Shown here: positions 8,191 to 15,050 of the stretch, piece by piece
Layout: each line of letters starts with the position of its first letter
Numbering within the stretch: position 1 is the stretch's first letter
Assembly: GCA_038230515.1 (NCBI GenBank)
Contig: JBBRND010000039.1
Coordinates: 1-34,581 of the forward strand
From: JAPLDB01 sp038230515
GTDB taxonomy: Bacteria; Bacteroidota; Bacteroidia; AKYH767-A; 2013-40CM-41-45
Length of the DNA: 34,581 nt
Reading direction: 5' to 3'
Notes under the pieces: model-generated
Database searches by the model: none
What the model was told of the DNA's origin: nothing
What the model saw: the letters and a program-made list of their open reading frames with translations, nothing else
Program-made: the position numbers and the translations under genes

Positions 8191-8673
8191 ATGAATGAAA
8201 ATAATGGTGAAATAAAAAAAATGATGATTATACTTTCCAAAGCTACTTTGGAAAATGTGTATGCTGCATTTGTAATGGCTAATGGAGCCCGGATGGAAGG
8301 AATTGAAGCAGAAATGTTTTTTACTTTTTTCGGATTGGAAGCAATTAATAAAAAGAAATTGGACCACCTGCATGTTGCCACTGTAGGAAATCCAGCTATG
8401 CATATTCCTACCATGTTAGGTGGTTTGCCCGGTATGGAAGCAATAGCAACTTCGATGATGAAAAAAGAAATGGAGCGAATTGATATGCCCGATGTGCATG
8501 AATTTCTTGACATTCTCAAAGCTTCAGGGGTTAAACTATGGGGTTGCAAAATGGCGATGGATATGTTCCATTTAAAAAAAGAAGATTTGTATGATGACAT
8601 TGACGGGGTGCTAACCATCGGAGGTTTTTATAAGCAGGGCACCGGAGTAGGAACACACATATTGTTTATTTGA
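8191..8673 (+). CDS. DsrE2-like (DsrE/DsrF/DsrH superfamily) sulfurtransferase
   Basis: 160-aa cytoplasmic protein of the DsrE/DrsE2-like family. It starts at the ATG at 8191; an in-frame TTG at 8170 lies inside the end of the preceding gene and is less likely. MMIILSKATLENVYAAFVMANGARMEG is the first strand-helix. The GVKLWGCKMAMDMF segment carries the sulfur-accepting cysteine (about residue 117). The end TIGGFYKQGTGVGTHILFI fits the family. Such proteins receive persulfide sulfur from, or give it to, TusE/DsrC-type carriers, matching the gene before it. Confidence 0.82.
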   Translation: MNENNGEIKKMMIILSKATLENVYAAFVMANGARMEGIEAEMFFTFFGLEAINKKKLDHLHVATVGNPAMHIPTMLGGLPGMEAIATSMMKKEMERIDMPDVHEFLDILKASGVKLWGCKMAMDMFHLKKEDLYDDIDGVLTIGGFYKQGTGVGTHILFI

Positions 8674-8713
8674 TACAATAACATAACTAAAAGTTGATAA
8701 AACATATCAGAAG

Positions 8714-8917
8714 ATGAAAAAAAACATGGGTTCAGCAGACAGAATAATCAGGATACTGGGGGCTGTCGTAATTGCAATTCTTTATTTTACTAATCAAATC
8801 AGTGGCACAGCAGCCATTATTCTTGGAGTGCTTGCAATCATTTTTGCAGCAACAAGTTTTATTAGTTTTTGCCCTTTGTATTTTCCTTTTGGAATTTCAA
8901 CAACCAAAAAATCCTAA
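8714..8917 (+). CDS. YgaP-like transmembrane (DUF2892) protein, copy 1
   Basis: 67-aa membrane protein of the DUF2892/YgaP transmembrane type. It begins MKKNMGSADRIIRI and has two hydrophobic segments (about 13-28 and 31-57), with a cysteine in SFCPLYFPFG. In other bacteria this domain is fused to or sits beside rhodaneses that handle persulfides. It is about 90% identical (7 changes in 67) to the gene at 16193 and is followed by OsmC in both places, so the pair was duplicated together. Confidence 0.85.
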   Translation: MKKNMGSADRIIRILGAVVIAILYFTNQISGTAAIILGVLAIIFAATSFISFCPLYFPFGISTTKKS

Positions 8918-8920
8918 ACA

Positions 8921-9382
8921 ATGAATCACGAAATTGAAACCCAGTGGATGGGTAAAATGCAATTCAACGCATTAATAGACGGACATACTATTATAATGGA
9001 TGCTCCTGAAAGACTTGGAGGCGATGACCAGGGACCAATTCCTAAACCGTTTGTATTGTCGGCTCTTTCGGGCTGCACAGGAATGGACATTGTAGCCATT
9101 CTTCGTAAAGCACAAAAAGAGGTGCAAGATTTCAGCATGAAAGTAACCGGAGAAATAAGTAAGAAAACACCGATTGAATATATCGCAATTCATGTAAAGT
9201 ATGATTTCAAAGGCATTACTGAAAACAAGCAAGCCGCTTTGGCTGCTGTTACTGATTCACAAGAAAAATATTGCGGTATCAGTCACATGCTTAAAAAAAT
9301 TCTGCCTGTAACCTGGGAAGTAAATTACAACGGTGAACAAATTTTTAGCAACAAAAAAGAAGTTGTAACACAACTCAATTAG
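8921..9382 (+). CDS. OsmC-family protein, copy 1
   Basis: 153-aa OsmC/Ohr-superfamily protein. The two catalytic cysteines are visible in ALSGCTGMD (C52) and EKYCGISHMLKK (C118). OsmC-like enzymes reduce organic hydroperoxides or persulfides by thiol chemistry; the sulfur context favours persulfide handling, which is inference. It is about 86% identical to the copy at 16400. It starts 4 nt after the preceding stop and is followed by a deletion scar of the genes that come next in the other copy. Confidence 0.88.
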   Translation: MNHEIETQWMGKMQFNALIDGHTIIMDAPERLGGDDQGPIPKPFVLSALSGCTGMDIVAILRKAQKEVQDFSMKVTGEISKKTPIEYIAIHVKYDFKGITENKQAALAAVTDSQEKYCGISHMLKKILPVTWEVNYNGEQIFSNKKEVVTQLN

Positions 9383-9384
9383 AA

Positions 9385-9512
9385 ATGAAATTTATTCTGA
9401 AATATTAATTCACTTTCATTGGAATTTTAGAGGCGGTTACTTTGCCTCAATGGGATTGTTTGCATTTGGTTGTGCTGTAGGAAATATTTATGAAAGAAAG
9501 GCTAGATTTTAA
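9385..9512 (+). pseudogene. Deletion scar joining the start of a DUF6132 gene to the end of a small membrane-protein gene
   Basis: Positions 9385-9429 match the first 45 bp of the gene at 16864 (MKFILKY, then a stop at codon 8). Positions 9431-9486 match about 18257-18305 inside the gene at 18146, including the frame for YFASMGLFAFGCA. That frame then ends in unrelated residues and a TAA at 9510. The roughly 1.35 kb that lie between these points in the second copy (rest of DUF6132, two rhodaneses, Dps) are missing. Confidence 0.8.
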
Positions 9513-9540
9513 AGTTCAGTTTGACAAGCGGCTATAGGAA

Positions 9541-9624
9541 ATGATGAAAAATGTTTGCGGAGCATTACCCCCCGATGCACTAAAGAAAAAATACGAGCAG
9601 CTTAAGCAAACAATAGTCGCATAA
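9541..9624 (+). other. 27-codon open frame of doubtful status
   Basis: ATGATGAAAAATG opens a 27-aa frame (MMKNVCGALPPDALKKKYEQ and 7 more residues) ending in TAA. It looks like the helical C-terminus of a lost gene. It follows the deletion scar and precedes the R2 leader. No family is recognised. Confidence 0.25.
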
Positions 9625-9659
9625 AAAGTTCATTTTTAATAGCCTTTGACTTGGCAATA

Positions 9660-9800
9660 TGTGAATCATGTAACTTAATTCCCAAATTGTGTAATGTTCC
9701 TCTGAATACAAGACTTTACCTTCGCGGCACGATTATTTAATAAATCGGGTAACAGCGAAACTGAAGAACGGGTAACAGCGCATCTGAAGAAAAATTAAAA
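9660..9800 (+). promoter_or_regulatory. R2 promoter leader of the Met-rich protein gene, with Crp-like box
   Basis: Second copy of the leader at 3890-4036. The Crp-like box TGTGA-N6-TAACT is at 9660-9675 and a near-consensus -7 element TACCTTCG ends at 9724, so the box centre is again about 61 bp before the predicted start. The conserved AATAAATCGGGTAACAGCGA follows, and a second GGGTAACAGCG occurs at 9770-9780. Confidence 0.55.
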
Positions 9801-9815
9801 TCAAAAATAATAATT

Positions 9816-10277
9816 ATGAAAAATCAAAAAATGATTGCTGCTATGTTTGCTTCAATGCTTATGATGGTAGTTTGCTTTACTTCAAGTAATTCTTTTGCAC
9901 AAACCAAAGCCAAGCCAGCTATGATGAAAGATTGTTGCACGATGAAGGATGGTAAAATGATGTACATGAAAGACGGAAAGACAATGCCAATGGAAAAAGA
10001 CATGACCATGAAAAACGGAACTAAATGTATGACCAATGGCGAGTGCATTATGAAAGACGGAAAAAAAATGCAAATGAAAGAAGGAGAATGTATGGATATG
10101 AGTGGCAAAATGGATAAATGCTCAATGATGAATAAAGATATGAAAAGTTCAACAGATAAGAAAACCGACAAAAAAGAAATGGCAATGACCTACACTTGCC
10201 CGATGCACCCCGAAGTAACGAGTGACAAAGCGGGCAAATGTCCAAAATGTGGAATGGATTTAGTAGAGAAGAAATAA
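9816..10277 (+). CDS. Exported Met-rich metal-binding protein with C-terminal heavy-metal-binding domain
   Basis: 153-aa exported protein. Residues 1-29 form a signal peptide ending NSFAQ. Residues about 36-100 are repeats rich in Met, Lys, Asp and Gly (MKDGKMMYMKDGKTMPMEKD style, as in DUF6799 proteins), with several Cys. The C-terminus from about residue 126 is a heavy-metal-binding domain with the pattern CPMHPE...GKCPKCGMDL (C128, C142, C145), as found at the N-termini of copper ATPases and in CusB-like proteins. It probably binds copper in the periplasm. The next gene carries a heavy-metal-associated domain. The promoter leader is shared with the T9SS gene at 4046. Confidence 0.8.
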   Translation: MKNQKMIAAMFASMLMMVVCFTSSNSFAQTKAKPAMMKDCCTMKDGKMMYMKDGKTMPMEKDMTMKNGTKCMTNGECIMKDGKKMQMKEGECMDMSGKMDKCSMMNKDMKSSTDKKTDKKEMAMTYTCPMHPEVTSDKAGKCPKCGMDLVEKK

Positions 10278-10396
10278 AATAAGTCAGACCTCTGTATTGT
10301 TGACATGATTACTAATAATCATGCAAAAAAATAGTTAGTTAGTTGGGAACAAGGTTGCGTTGTACGCAGCCGTGTTCCCTTATTTTAAAAAATAGA

Positions 10397-11110
10397 ATGA
10401 CTCACACCTATAACATCACGGGAATGACTTGCAACAATTGCGTTGCGAAAATTAAAAGCGAACTTCTCAAATTATCCGATGTGCTTTCAGCAGAAGTTTC
10501 ATTAGAAAATAAAAATGCAACCATTGAAATGAGTAAACACATTTCAACTTCTGAATTACAACAGGCAATTAGTCCAAACAAAAAATATGTAATCACAGAT
10601 GACAACACCATAATGGAAAGCGAAACCAAAACTTGGTTTCAAACTTACAAACCAATTCTATTAATCTTCTTTTATATCACATTAATTTCTTCCTTTGTAA
10701 CTTTTAGTTACCAATTAAATGTTCACGATTGGATGAATTTATTCATGGCTCAATTCTTCCTTGCGTTTTCATTCTTCAAATTTCTAAACCTCACAGCGTT
10801 TGCAGAAAGTTACAGCATGTATGATGTAGTTGCGCGGAAAATAAAATCGTATGGTTTTATTTATCCGTTTATTGAATTAGCATTAGGTATTGCATACCTC
10901 ACCGCTTTCAATCCCACATTCACAAACACGGCAACAATTATCGTGATGGGAGTTTCAAGCATCGGAGTAATTAAAAGTGTATTGAACAAACAAAAAATTC
11001 AATGCGCTTGTTTGGGTGCAGTGTTCAATTTACCAATGAGCACCGTAACTATCATTGAAGATTTACTCATGGTTGCAATGGCAGCCATAGCATTACTAAT
11101 TAAAGTGTAA
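10397..11110 (+). CDS. HMA-domain/MauE-like membrane protein
   Basis: 237-aa inner-membrane protein. Residues 1-68 are a heavy-metal-associated domain with the copper-binding loop GMTCNNC (C12, C15). The rest has about four membrane helices with the MauE/DoxX-like arrangement, including an ACLGAVFNLPMSTVTIIEDLL motif near the end whose cysteines may be redox-active. HMA-MauE fusions are common in Bacteroidota copper regions. The ATG at 10397 is chosen because the HMA domain starts there; the upstream extension is not family-like. It follows the Met-rich protein by 119 bp and is followed by a relic of a copper ATPase. Confidence 0.82.
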   Translation: MTHTYNITGMTCNNCVAKIKSELLKLSDVLSAEVSLENKNATIEMSKHISTSELQQAISPNKKYVITDDNTIMESETKTWFQTYKPILLIFFYITLISSFVTFSYQLNVHDWMNLFMAQFFLAFSFFKFLNLTAFAESYSMYDVVARKIKSYGFIYPFIELALGIAYLTAFNPTFTNTATIIVMGVSSIGVIKSVLNKQKIQCACLGAVFNLPMSTVTIIEDLLMVAMAAIALLIKV

Positions 11111-11130
11111 TCAATTTAAAATCTATTCTA

Positions 11131-11193
11131 ATGGAACATCAACATACAACACATGACCATTCACACCACGCAACCTTTATCCTAATCCTATAA
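11131..11193 (+). pseudogene. 5' relic of a CopB-type copper ATPase gene (first fragment)
   Basis: An ATG opens a 20-aa frame with the His-rich N-terminus MEHQHTTHDHSHH, then unrelated residues and TAA. The same N-terminus occurs at 13401, where more of the ATPase is preserved. Only about 45 bp of homology remain, placed where such an ATPase would be expected after the HMA-MauE gene. Confidence 0.65.
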
Positions 11194-11317
11194 AAAATTA
11201 TCTTTCTATCAAAAGCCATTTCGATATCTCCACAGCTTTTAAGGAACAGACAAAAAATAAAAATATAATAACTGACAGACAGCATGGCCTAAAAAAATGA
11301 AACATTAAAAAAATAGA

Positions 11318-12469
11318 ATGGAAACACTAGAACAAAATAAATCGGAAGAGAGATTTAGAAAAGTATTGGAATTAGCTCCCGATGGAATTGTGGTTATTGA
11401 CCAAGAAAAAAAAATGCAGATTGTAAATGTGCAGACAGAAAAAATGTTTGGCTATACAAGGGAAGAAATGATTGGCAAAGAAGTGGAAATGTTAATGCCA
11501 AATCGTTTTCGTCAAGTACATCCTGCACACGAACGAAAATTTATTACAGTCCAAAAACCCGGACCAATGGGAGTTGGTAAAGATTTATTCGGTCAACGAA
11601 AAGACGGTAGCGTATTCCCCATAGAAGTAAGTTTAGTTCCGTTGCATGTAGGTGATGAAAAAGAAGGCATATCAGTGTTAGCAAGTATTCGTGATGTTAC
11701 TGAAAGAAAAGAAATAGAAGAAAAACTACGGAAGACAAATAAAGAACTTAGCCAAAAGACGGAGGAATTAATAAAACAGTCTGCAAAGCTTGAAGACCTT
11801 AATAAAGAGCTTAAGACATTTTCATATACTGTTTCTCACGATTTAAAAAATCCTTTGTCTGTCATTAAATATACTTCGGATAAGATTTATAAAAACTACA
11901 ATACATTATTCAGCGAAAATGATCGCAAACTATATGATGCAATGTTGAATCAAACCGCATTTATGAATACGCTTATTACTGACTTGCTTCAATACGCTTT
12001 GGTAGGGTATAACACGGAGGAAACAACTGAAGTGGATCTTAATAAAACAGTAAATGAAATCATTAAGAAATATGAAATGCTGGCATCTGTTGATTTTAAA
12101 ATAACAAACCCATTGCCTGTTGTTATTTTCGCTGAAACTCAAATCAGCCAGGTTTTTGATAACTTGATTGGCAATGCTGTAAAATATATGGACAAGCCTA
12201 ATGCCCGTATAGAGTTAGGCAGTGAGGATAGGGGCGATTTGTGGAAGTTTTTTGTAAAGGACAATGGAGGAGGTATTGAAGAAAAATATCTTGATAAAAT
12301 TTTTCAGCCTTTTAAAAAAGCTCATACAAGAAAAGATATTCAAAGCACAGGAATTGGTCTTTCAATAATAAAAAAAATTATTGAAAATGCAGGAGGAACA
12401 GTTGGATTAGAAACTGAAATAGGAAAAGGCAGCACTTTTTACTTTACCATTCGGAAAAAATTGATGTAG
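11318..12469 (+). CDS. Cytoplasmic PAS-domain sensor histidine kinase
   Basis: 383-aa kinase without membrane segments. A PAS domain (about 12-130, with the PAC end IRDVTERKEIEEKL) is followed by a coiled coil (about 130-165). The HisKA domain has the phospho-acceptor H174 in SHDLKNPL. The ATPase domain has the N-box DNLIGNAVKY (N282, N286), the G1 box DNGGGI (D315) and the G2 box STGIGLSI. It is an orphan: no response regulator gene is near. The PAS domain resembles FixL-type domains, but no haem ligand can be asserted. It sits between two relics of a copper ATPase. Confidence 0.9.
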   Translation: METLEQNKSEERFRKVLELAPDGIVVIDQEKKMQIVNVQTEKMFGYTREEMIGKEVEMLMPNRFRQVHPAHERKFITVQKPGPMGVGKDLFGQRKDGSVFPIEVSLVPLHVGDEKEGISVLASIRDVTERKEIEEKLRKTNKELSQKTEELIKQSAKLEDLNKELKTFSYTVSHDLKNPLSVIKYTSDKIYKNYNTLFSENDRKLYDAMLNQTAFMNTLITDLLQYALVGYNTEETTEVDLNKTVNEIIKKYEMLASVDFKITNPLPVVIFAETQISQVFDNLIGNAVKYMDKPNARIELGSEDRGDLWKFFVKDNGGGIEEKYLDKIFQPFKKAHTRKDIQSTGIGLSIIKKIIENAGGTVGLETEIGKGSTFYFTIRKKLM

Positions 12470-12542
12470 GTTGAATATGCCGATTCCATGCAAATAAAAT
12501 GAACCATGAAATATACTTGCGTTCAAATCCCTTATACTGACT

Positions 12543-13271
12543 TTGGAGAATCTACCCTACTTTATTTTATTAGCATTACTTGCAGAAATACTTGGAACCG
12601 TTGGAGGATTTGGTTCTTCGCTTTTTTTTGTTCCCATCGCAAGTTATTTTTTAGACTTTCATTCCGTTTTAGGAATCACAGCATTATTTCATGTTTCGAG
12701 TAACCTTGCGAAAATTGCCTTCTTCAGAAAAGGTTTTGATAAGAAATTAGTTATTTCAATTGGAGTGCCTGCCGTACTTTTCGTAATAGCTGGTGCATTT
12801 CTAAGCAAATTTATTGAAACAAAAATTCTTGAAATCTCACTTGCCTTGTTTCTAATTAGTGTCAGTTTGGTTCTTATCATTTTTAAAAACATTGCACTGA
12901 AACCAACATTGTCTAATTCAATTGGTGGTGGAATCTTTTCAGGATTTATTGCAGGATTGCTGGGAACAGGAGGAGCAATAAGAGGAATAACATTGGCAGC
13001 TTATAATTTGAGAATGGAGGTATTCATTGCAACATCTGCGATAATTGATTTAGGAATTGACTCCAGCAGAAGTGTAGTTTATTATCTGAATGGATATGTT
13101 CATACACACGACCTTTATCTAATTCCTATTTTACTTTTAGTCAGCGTTGCAGGAACATTTATAGGAAAAATAATCTTAACCCGTATTTCTGAAAAACAAT
13201 TTAAATCCATTGTGCTGGTTTTAGTTTTGATAACTGGTATCGTTACATTCTCAAAGATAATTTTACACTGA
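12543..13271 (+). CDS. TauE/SafE-family membrane exporter
   Basis: 242-aa protein with about seven or eight membrane helices. The two family repeats begin with LGTVGGFGSSLFFVP and GFIAGLLGTGGAIRG. Members export sulfite, sulfoacetate and similar anions; the substrate here is unknown. No ATG opens this frame: the nearest in-frame stop is TGA at 12507-12509, and the family-like N-terminus ENLPYFILLALLAEI begins just after a TTG at 12543, the proposed start. An ATG at 12506 is in another frame, so a small frameshift or a mutated ATG (ATG to TTG) are alternatives. Confidence 0.8.
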   Translation: MENLPYFILLALLAEILGTVGGFGSSLFFVPIASYFLDFHSVLGITALFHVSSNLAKIAFFRKGFDKKLVISIGVPAVLFVIAGAFLSKFIETKILEISLALFLISVSLVLIIFKNIALKPTLSNSIGGGIFSGFIAGLLGTGGAIRGITLAAYNLRMEVFIATSAIIDLGIDSSRSVVYYLNGYVHTHDLYLIPILLLVSVAGTFIGKIILTRISEKQFKSIVLVLVLITGIVTFSKIILH

Positions 13272-13400
13272 CACAAAATAATTTCATCATGACACACATC
13301 AAGTTTATTTTCTGCTGATTGTCTGTTTCCCGTAGCACCATTTGCTATTTGTCTTATAATTTGAAAATACAGAAAAAAATAAAATGAAAATACTTTAATA

Positions 13401-13575
13401 ATGGAGCATCAACATACAGCACACGACCATTCACAGCACACAGGGAATCTGTCAATGGGAATGGAACACCACGACTATCGCAAAATGATGATTGAAGATT
13501 TCAAGCGAGATTTTATGTAACGCTCATCATCACCATTCCTGTCATTTTGCTTTCGCTAATGATTCAGCGATGGTT
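13401..13575 (+). pseudogene. Truncated, frameshifted CopB-type copper ATPase gene (second fragment)
   Basis: The frame encodes MEHQHTAHDHSQHTGNLSMG, then MEHHDYRKMMIEDFKR, and stops at 13518-13520. A one-base deletion near 13510 explains the stop: in the next frame the sequence continues FYVTLIITIPVILLSLMIQ, the first membrane helix of P1B-type copper ATPases. Homology ends near 13570, where R1 copy 4 begins. About 620 residues of the usual protein are missing. Confidence 0.8.
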
Positions 13576-13622
13576 TTTGATGGTAGAGAGACCTGACATT
13601 AAACCATCAGATTAACCACACC
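13567..13622 (+). repeat. Dispersed repeat R1, copy 4 (partial), fused to the ATPase relic
   Basis: The hairpin part of module A (GCGATGGTTTTTGATGGTAG ... ACCATCAGAT) and the first bases of the core are present. The head is replaced by the ATPase relic. The stem TGATGGT/ACCATCA is perfect, with further G-T and T-A pairs outside. Confidence 0.75.
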
Positions 13623-13672
13623 AGCCCTCGCACCCCTTCTACCCCCCTTGCCTAACCTATGCCCCCAAAAAC

Positions 13673-13708
13673 CAATCGGGTAATCAGTTTTCACCAATTA
13701 CCCGATTG
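13673..13708. terminator. R4 hairpin at the 3' end of cassette 1
   Basis: A 12-bp perfect stem CAATCGGGTAAT/ATTACCCGATTG with a 12-nt loop lies about 30 bp after the stop of the minus-strand gene at 13740. The same hairpin follows the paralogous gene at 33436 and stands alone at 3561-3592. There is no long T-run on the minus strand, so it may be an RNA-stabilising or element-end structure rather than a terminator. Confidence 0.6.
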
Positions 13709-13739
13709 CTATAAATTACCTAATTAACCGGCTGCTCAA

Positions 13740-14483
13740 TCACACCGGAGTAATGCCAATAGGTGTACTCCAGGCGCTGGTGCCGCCTTTAACGCTGATG
13801 GTGCGTTTGCGGAAGAGCACCTTTATACCTACCGGTACGCCCATAACCTCGGTTCTTGAAACGGTAGTAGTAGGCAGGTAAATCCATGTTACTCCATTGT
13901 CCGTACTCTCCTGCCATTCGTACGATGCCTGCACACGCTTGCTGTTCACTATAACTGCCAGCGAAGCCAGTTTTATCTCGCCAGTGCCGTTGCCCTGATT
14001 AACAGAAAAATCCTGTTTCTTAAAACCGTTGCGGTTTATCACCACCATGTTAGCACCGGTAATAATTTCAATAGCATTTGCCTGATTCAGCAAAGCAATG
14101 CCGTTAATATAATTTAATGCAAAGCCAAGCGTTTTCCATAGCACAAGTTTCGCTTCGGTTTTTGCACCCTCAGCACCTAACACTCCCTGGCTCATGTTAC
14201 CAATTGCCTTTTCGAAATCTGTGTTTTGCGTATTCAGCAACGCCAGCATGGAAAATGCAGGAGTATAGAACGAGCCCACGTTTGCAGTAATAGATGTAAA
14301 AATGGCTTTCGATTTAAACAGGAATGTGCCATCAGCAGAATTCAGTCCGAAGCCAAGCTTACCTTTAATAGTTTTCACTATTATAACCAGCATAATAACG
14401 CCAACCTTAGCAAGGTTTTTCTCCGTTTTTTTCGACATGTTGTTGTTGCCCACATGCCGGAGGCAGTATTTAAGTTTTTTCAT
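13740..14483 (-). CDS. Cassette protein 1: alpha-helical domain plus fibronectin-III-like domain, function unknown
   Basis: 247-aa protein if started at MKKLKYCLRH (14483); 232 aa if started at MSKKTEKN (14438). Both starts are kept in the paralog, so the choice is open. A hydrophobic stretch VGVIMLVIIVKTIKGKLGF is near the N-terminus. A helical middle region (TEAKLVLWKTLGFALNYING...) follows, then INRNGFKKQDF. The C-terminal 75 residues look like a fibronectin-III domain (YEWQESTDNGVTW...GIKVLFRKRTIS...SAWSTPIG). Proteins with this order occur in several phyla without a known role. There are about 19 differences in 232 residues from the protein at 33436. Upstream on the same strand are a conserved leader and an array of 21-bp units. 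Confidence 0.75.
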   Translation of the reverse strand: MKKLKYCLRHVGNNNMSKKTEKNLAKVGVIMLVIIVKTIKGKLGFGLNSADGTFLFKSKAIFTSITANVGSFYTPAFSMLALLNTQNTDFEKAIGNMSQGVLGAEGAKTEAKLVLWKTLGFALNYINGIALLNQANAIEIITGANMVVINRNGFKKQDFSVNQGNGTGEIKLASLAVIVNSKRVQASYEWQESTDNGVTWIYLPTTTVSRTEVMGVPVGIKVLFRKRTISVKGGTSAWSTPIGITPV

Positions 14484-14647
14484 TTTTATTTTATTTAATT
14501 TTTTTTTAATAATCAATTATTTTGCATCGGGGTTTGTTAACTTGTAAACCATCCCGGTATTACCGCATAAACAATAAAGATGCGTTACCCCTACCCCCCG
14601 CCCCGATCATTGCCGGGAAGGCAGGTTTCTTTTTTGCCCCCGTTCAG
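14484..14647 (-). promoter_or_regulatory. Conserved leader between the repeat array and cassette gene 1
   Basis: This stretch aligns along its length with 34180-34345 in the second cassette: a long AT-rich run before the ATG, a small palindrome CGGTAATACCG, C-rich TACCCC blocks, and TTCAGCTAGGGAGGTCG at the array side. No perfect TAnnTTTG box is seen. Conservation suggests a promoter or untranslated leader. Confidence 0.5.
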
Positions 14648-14959
14648 CTAGGGAGGTCGGATTTTAGCAACCGGAGCTTCAATTTTAACTCCACAATGTT
14701 GTGGAGTTAAAGAACAATGTTGTGGAGCTAAAGAACAATATTGTGGAGTTAAAGAACAATATTGTGGAGTTAAAGAACAATGTTGTGGAGCTAAAGAACA
14801 ATGTTGTGGAGCTAAAGAACAATGTTGTGGAGCTAAAGAGTAATGTTGTTCTTTTATTCCACAATGTTGTGGAGTTAATGCCCAATGTTGTGCAGTTACT
14901 CCACAATGTTGTGGAGCTAAAACTGTAGTTTCCGCCAAAATTGCCGCTTTAAGCACCAT
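14648..14959 (-). CDS. Possible heptad-repeat peptide encoded by array 1
   Basis: An open frame of 103 codons on the same strand as the cassette gene, covering the whole array. It begins MVLKAAILAETTV, continues as eleven seven-residue units of the form L-(A/T)-P-Q-(H/Y)-(C/W/Y)-(S/G/A), and ends in HCGVKIEAPVAKIRPP before TAG. The second cassette has the same frame, tail (KIE-TPASKIRPP) and stop. Because the units are 21 bp long, several frames on both strands are open by default, so coding status is uncertain. A Cys/His-rich heptad peptide would be unusual. Confidence 0.3.
   Translation of the reverse strand: MVLKAAILAETTVLAPQHCGVTAQHWALTPQHCGIKEQHYSLAPQHCSLAPQHCSLAPQHCSLTPQYCSLTPQYCSLAPQHCSLTPQHCGVKIEAPVAKIRPP
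14692..14922. repeat. Array 1: eleven tandem 21-bp palindromic units
   Basis: Eleven consecutive units of exactly 21 bp without indels. The common unit is AACAATGTTGTGGAGCTAAAG. Units 3 and 4 have CAATATTG. Units 1, 9 and 11 begin CACAATGTTGTGG, which with the preceding C gives the palindrome CCACAA-TG-TTGTGG. Unit 8 (14839-14859) carries a different spacer, TTCTTTTATTC. The edge units vary most and the middle units are nearly identical. Confidence 0.95.
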
Positions 14960-14982
14960 GCACCTGTAAATTGCTACTTTTC

Positions 14983-15050
14983 CTGTGATGTCAGCTCTTC
15001 GCCTGGTATTGAAGCATGAGATGAACCACAGACCGGCAATGGCACAACAT
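14983..15050 (+). repeat. Dispersed repeat R1, copy 5 (short, degenerate)
   Basis: The head CTGTGATGTCAGCTCTTCGC is joined almost directly to GATGAACCACAGACCGGCAA and GCACAACAT. The hairpin part is mostly deleted and module B is absent. Confidence 0.7.

Noticed and set aside
9541..9624. 27-aa open frame as a real small gene
   Set aside because: No homology recognised, no promoter box, and it lies between a deletion scar and a repeat leader.
14692..14922. CRISPR array
   Set aside because: Units are contiguous 21-mers without unique spacers, and no cas gene is nearby.
14701..14928. Plus-strand frame through array 1 giving VELKNNV heptads, coiled-coil-like
   Set aside because: The 21-bp periodicity keeps frames open on both strands; in array 2 the same frame contains stops (CTTTAA), so it is not conserved, unlike the minus-strand frame.
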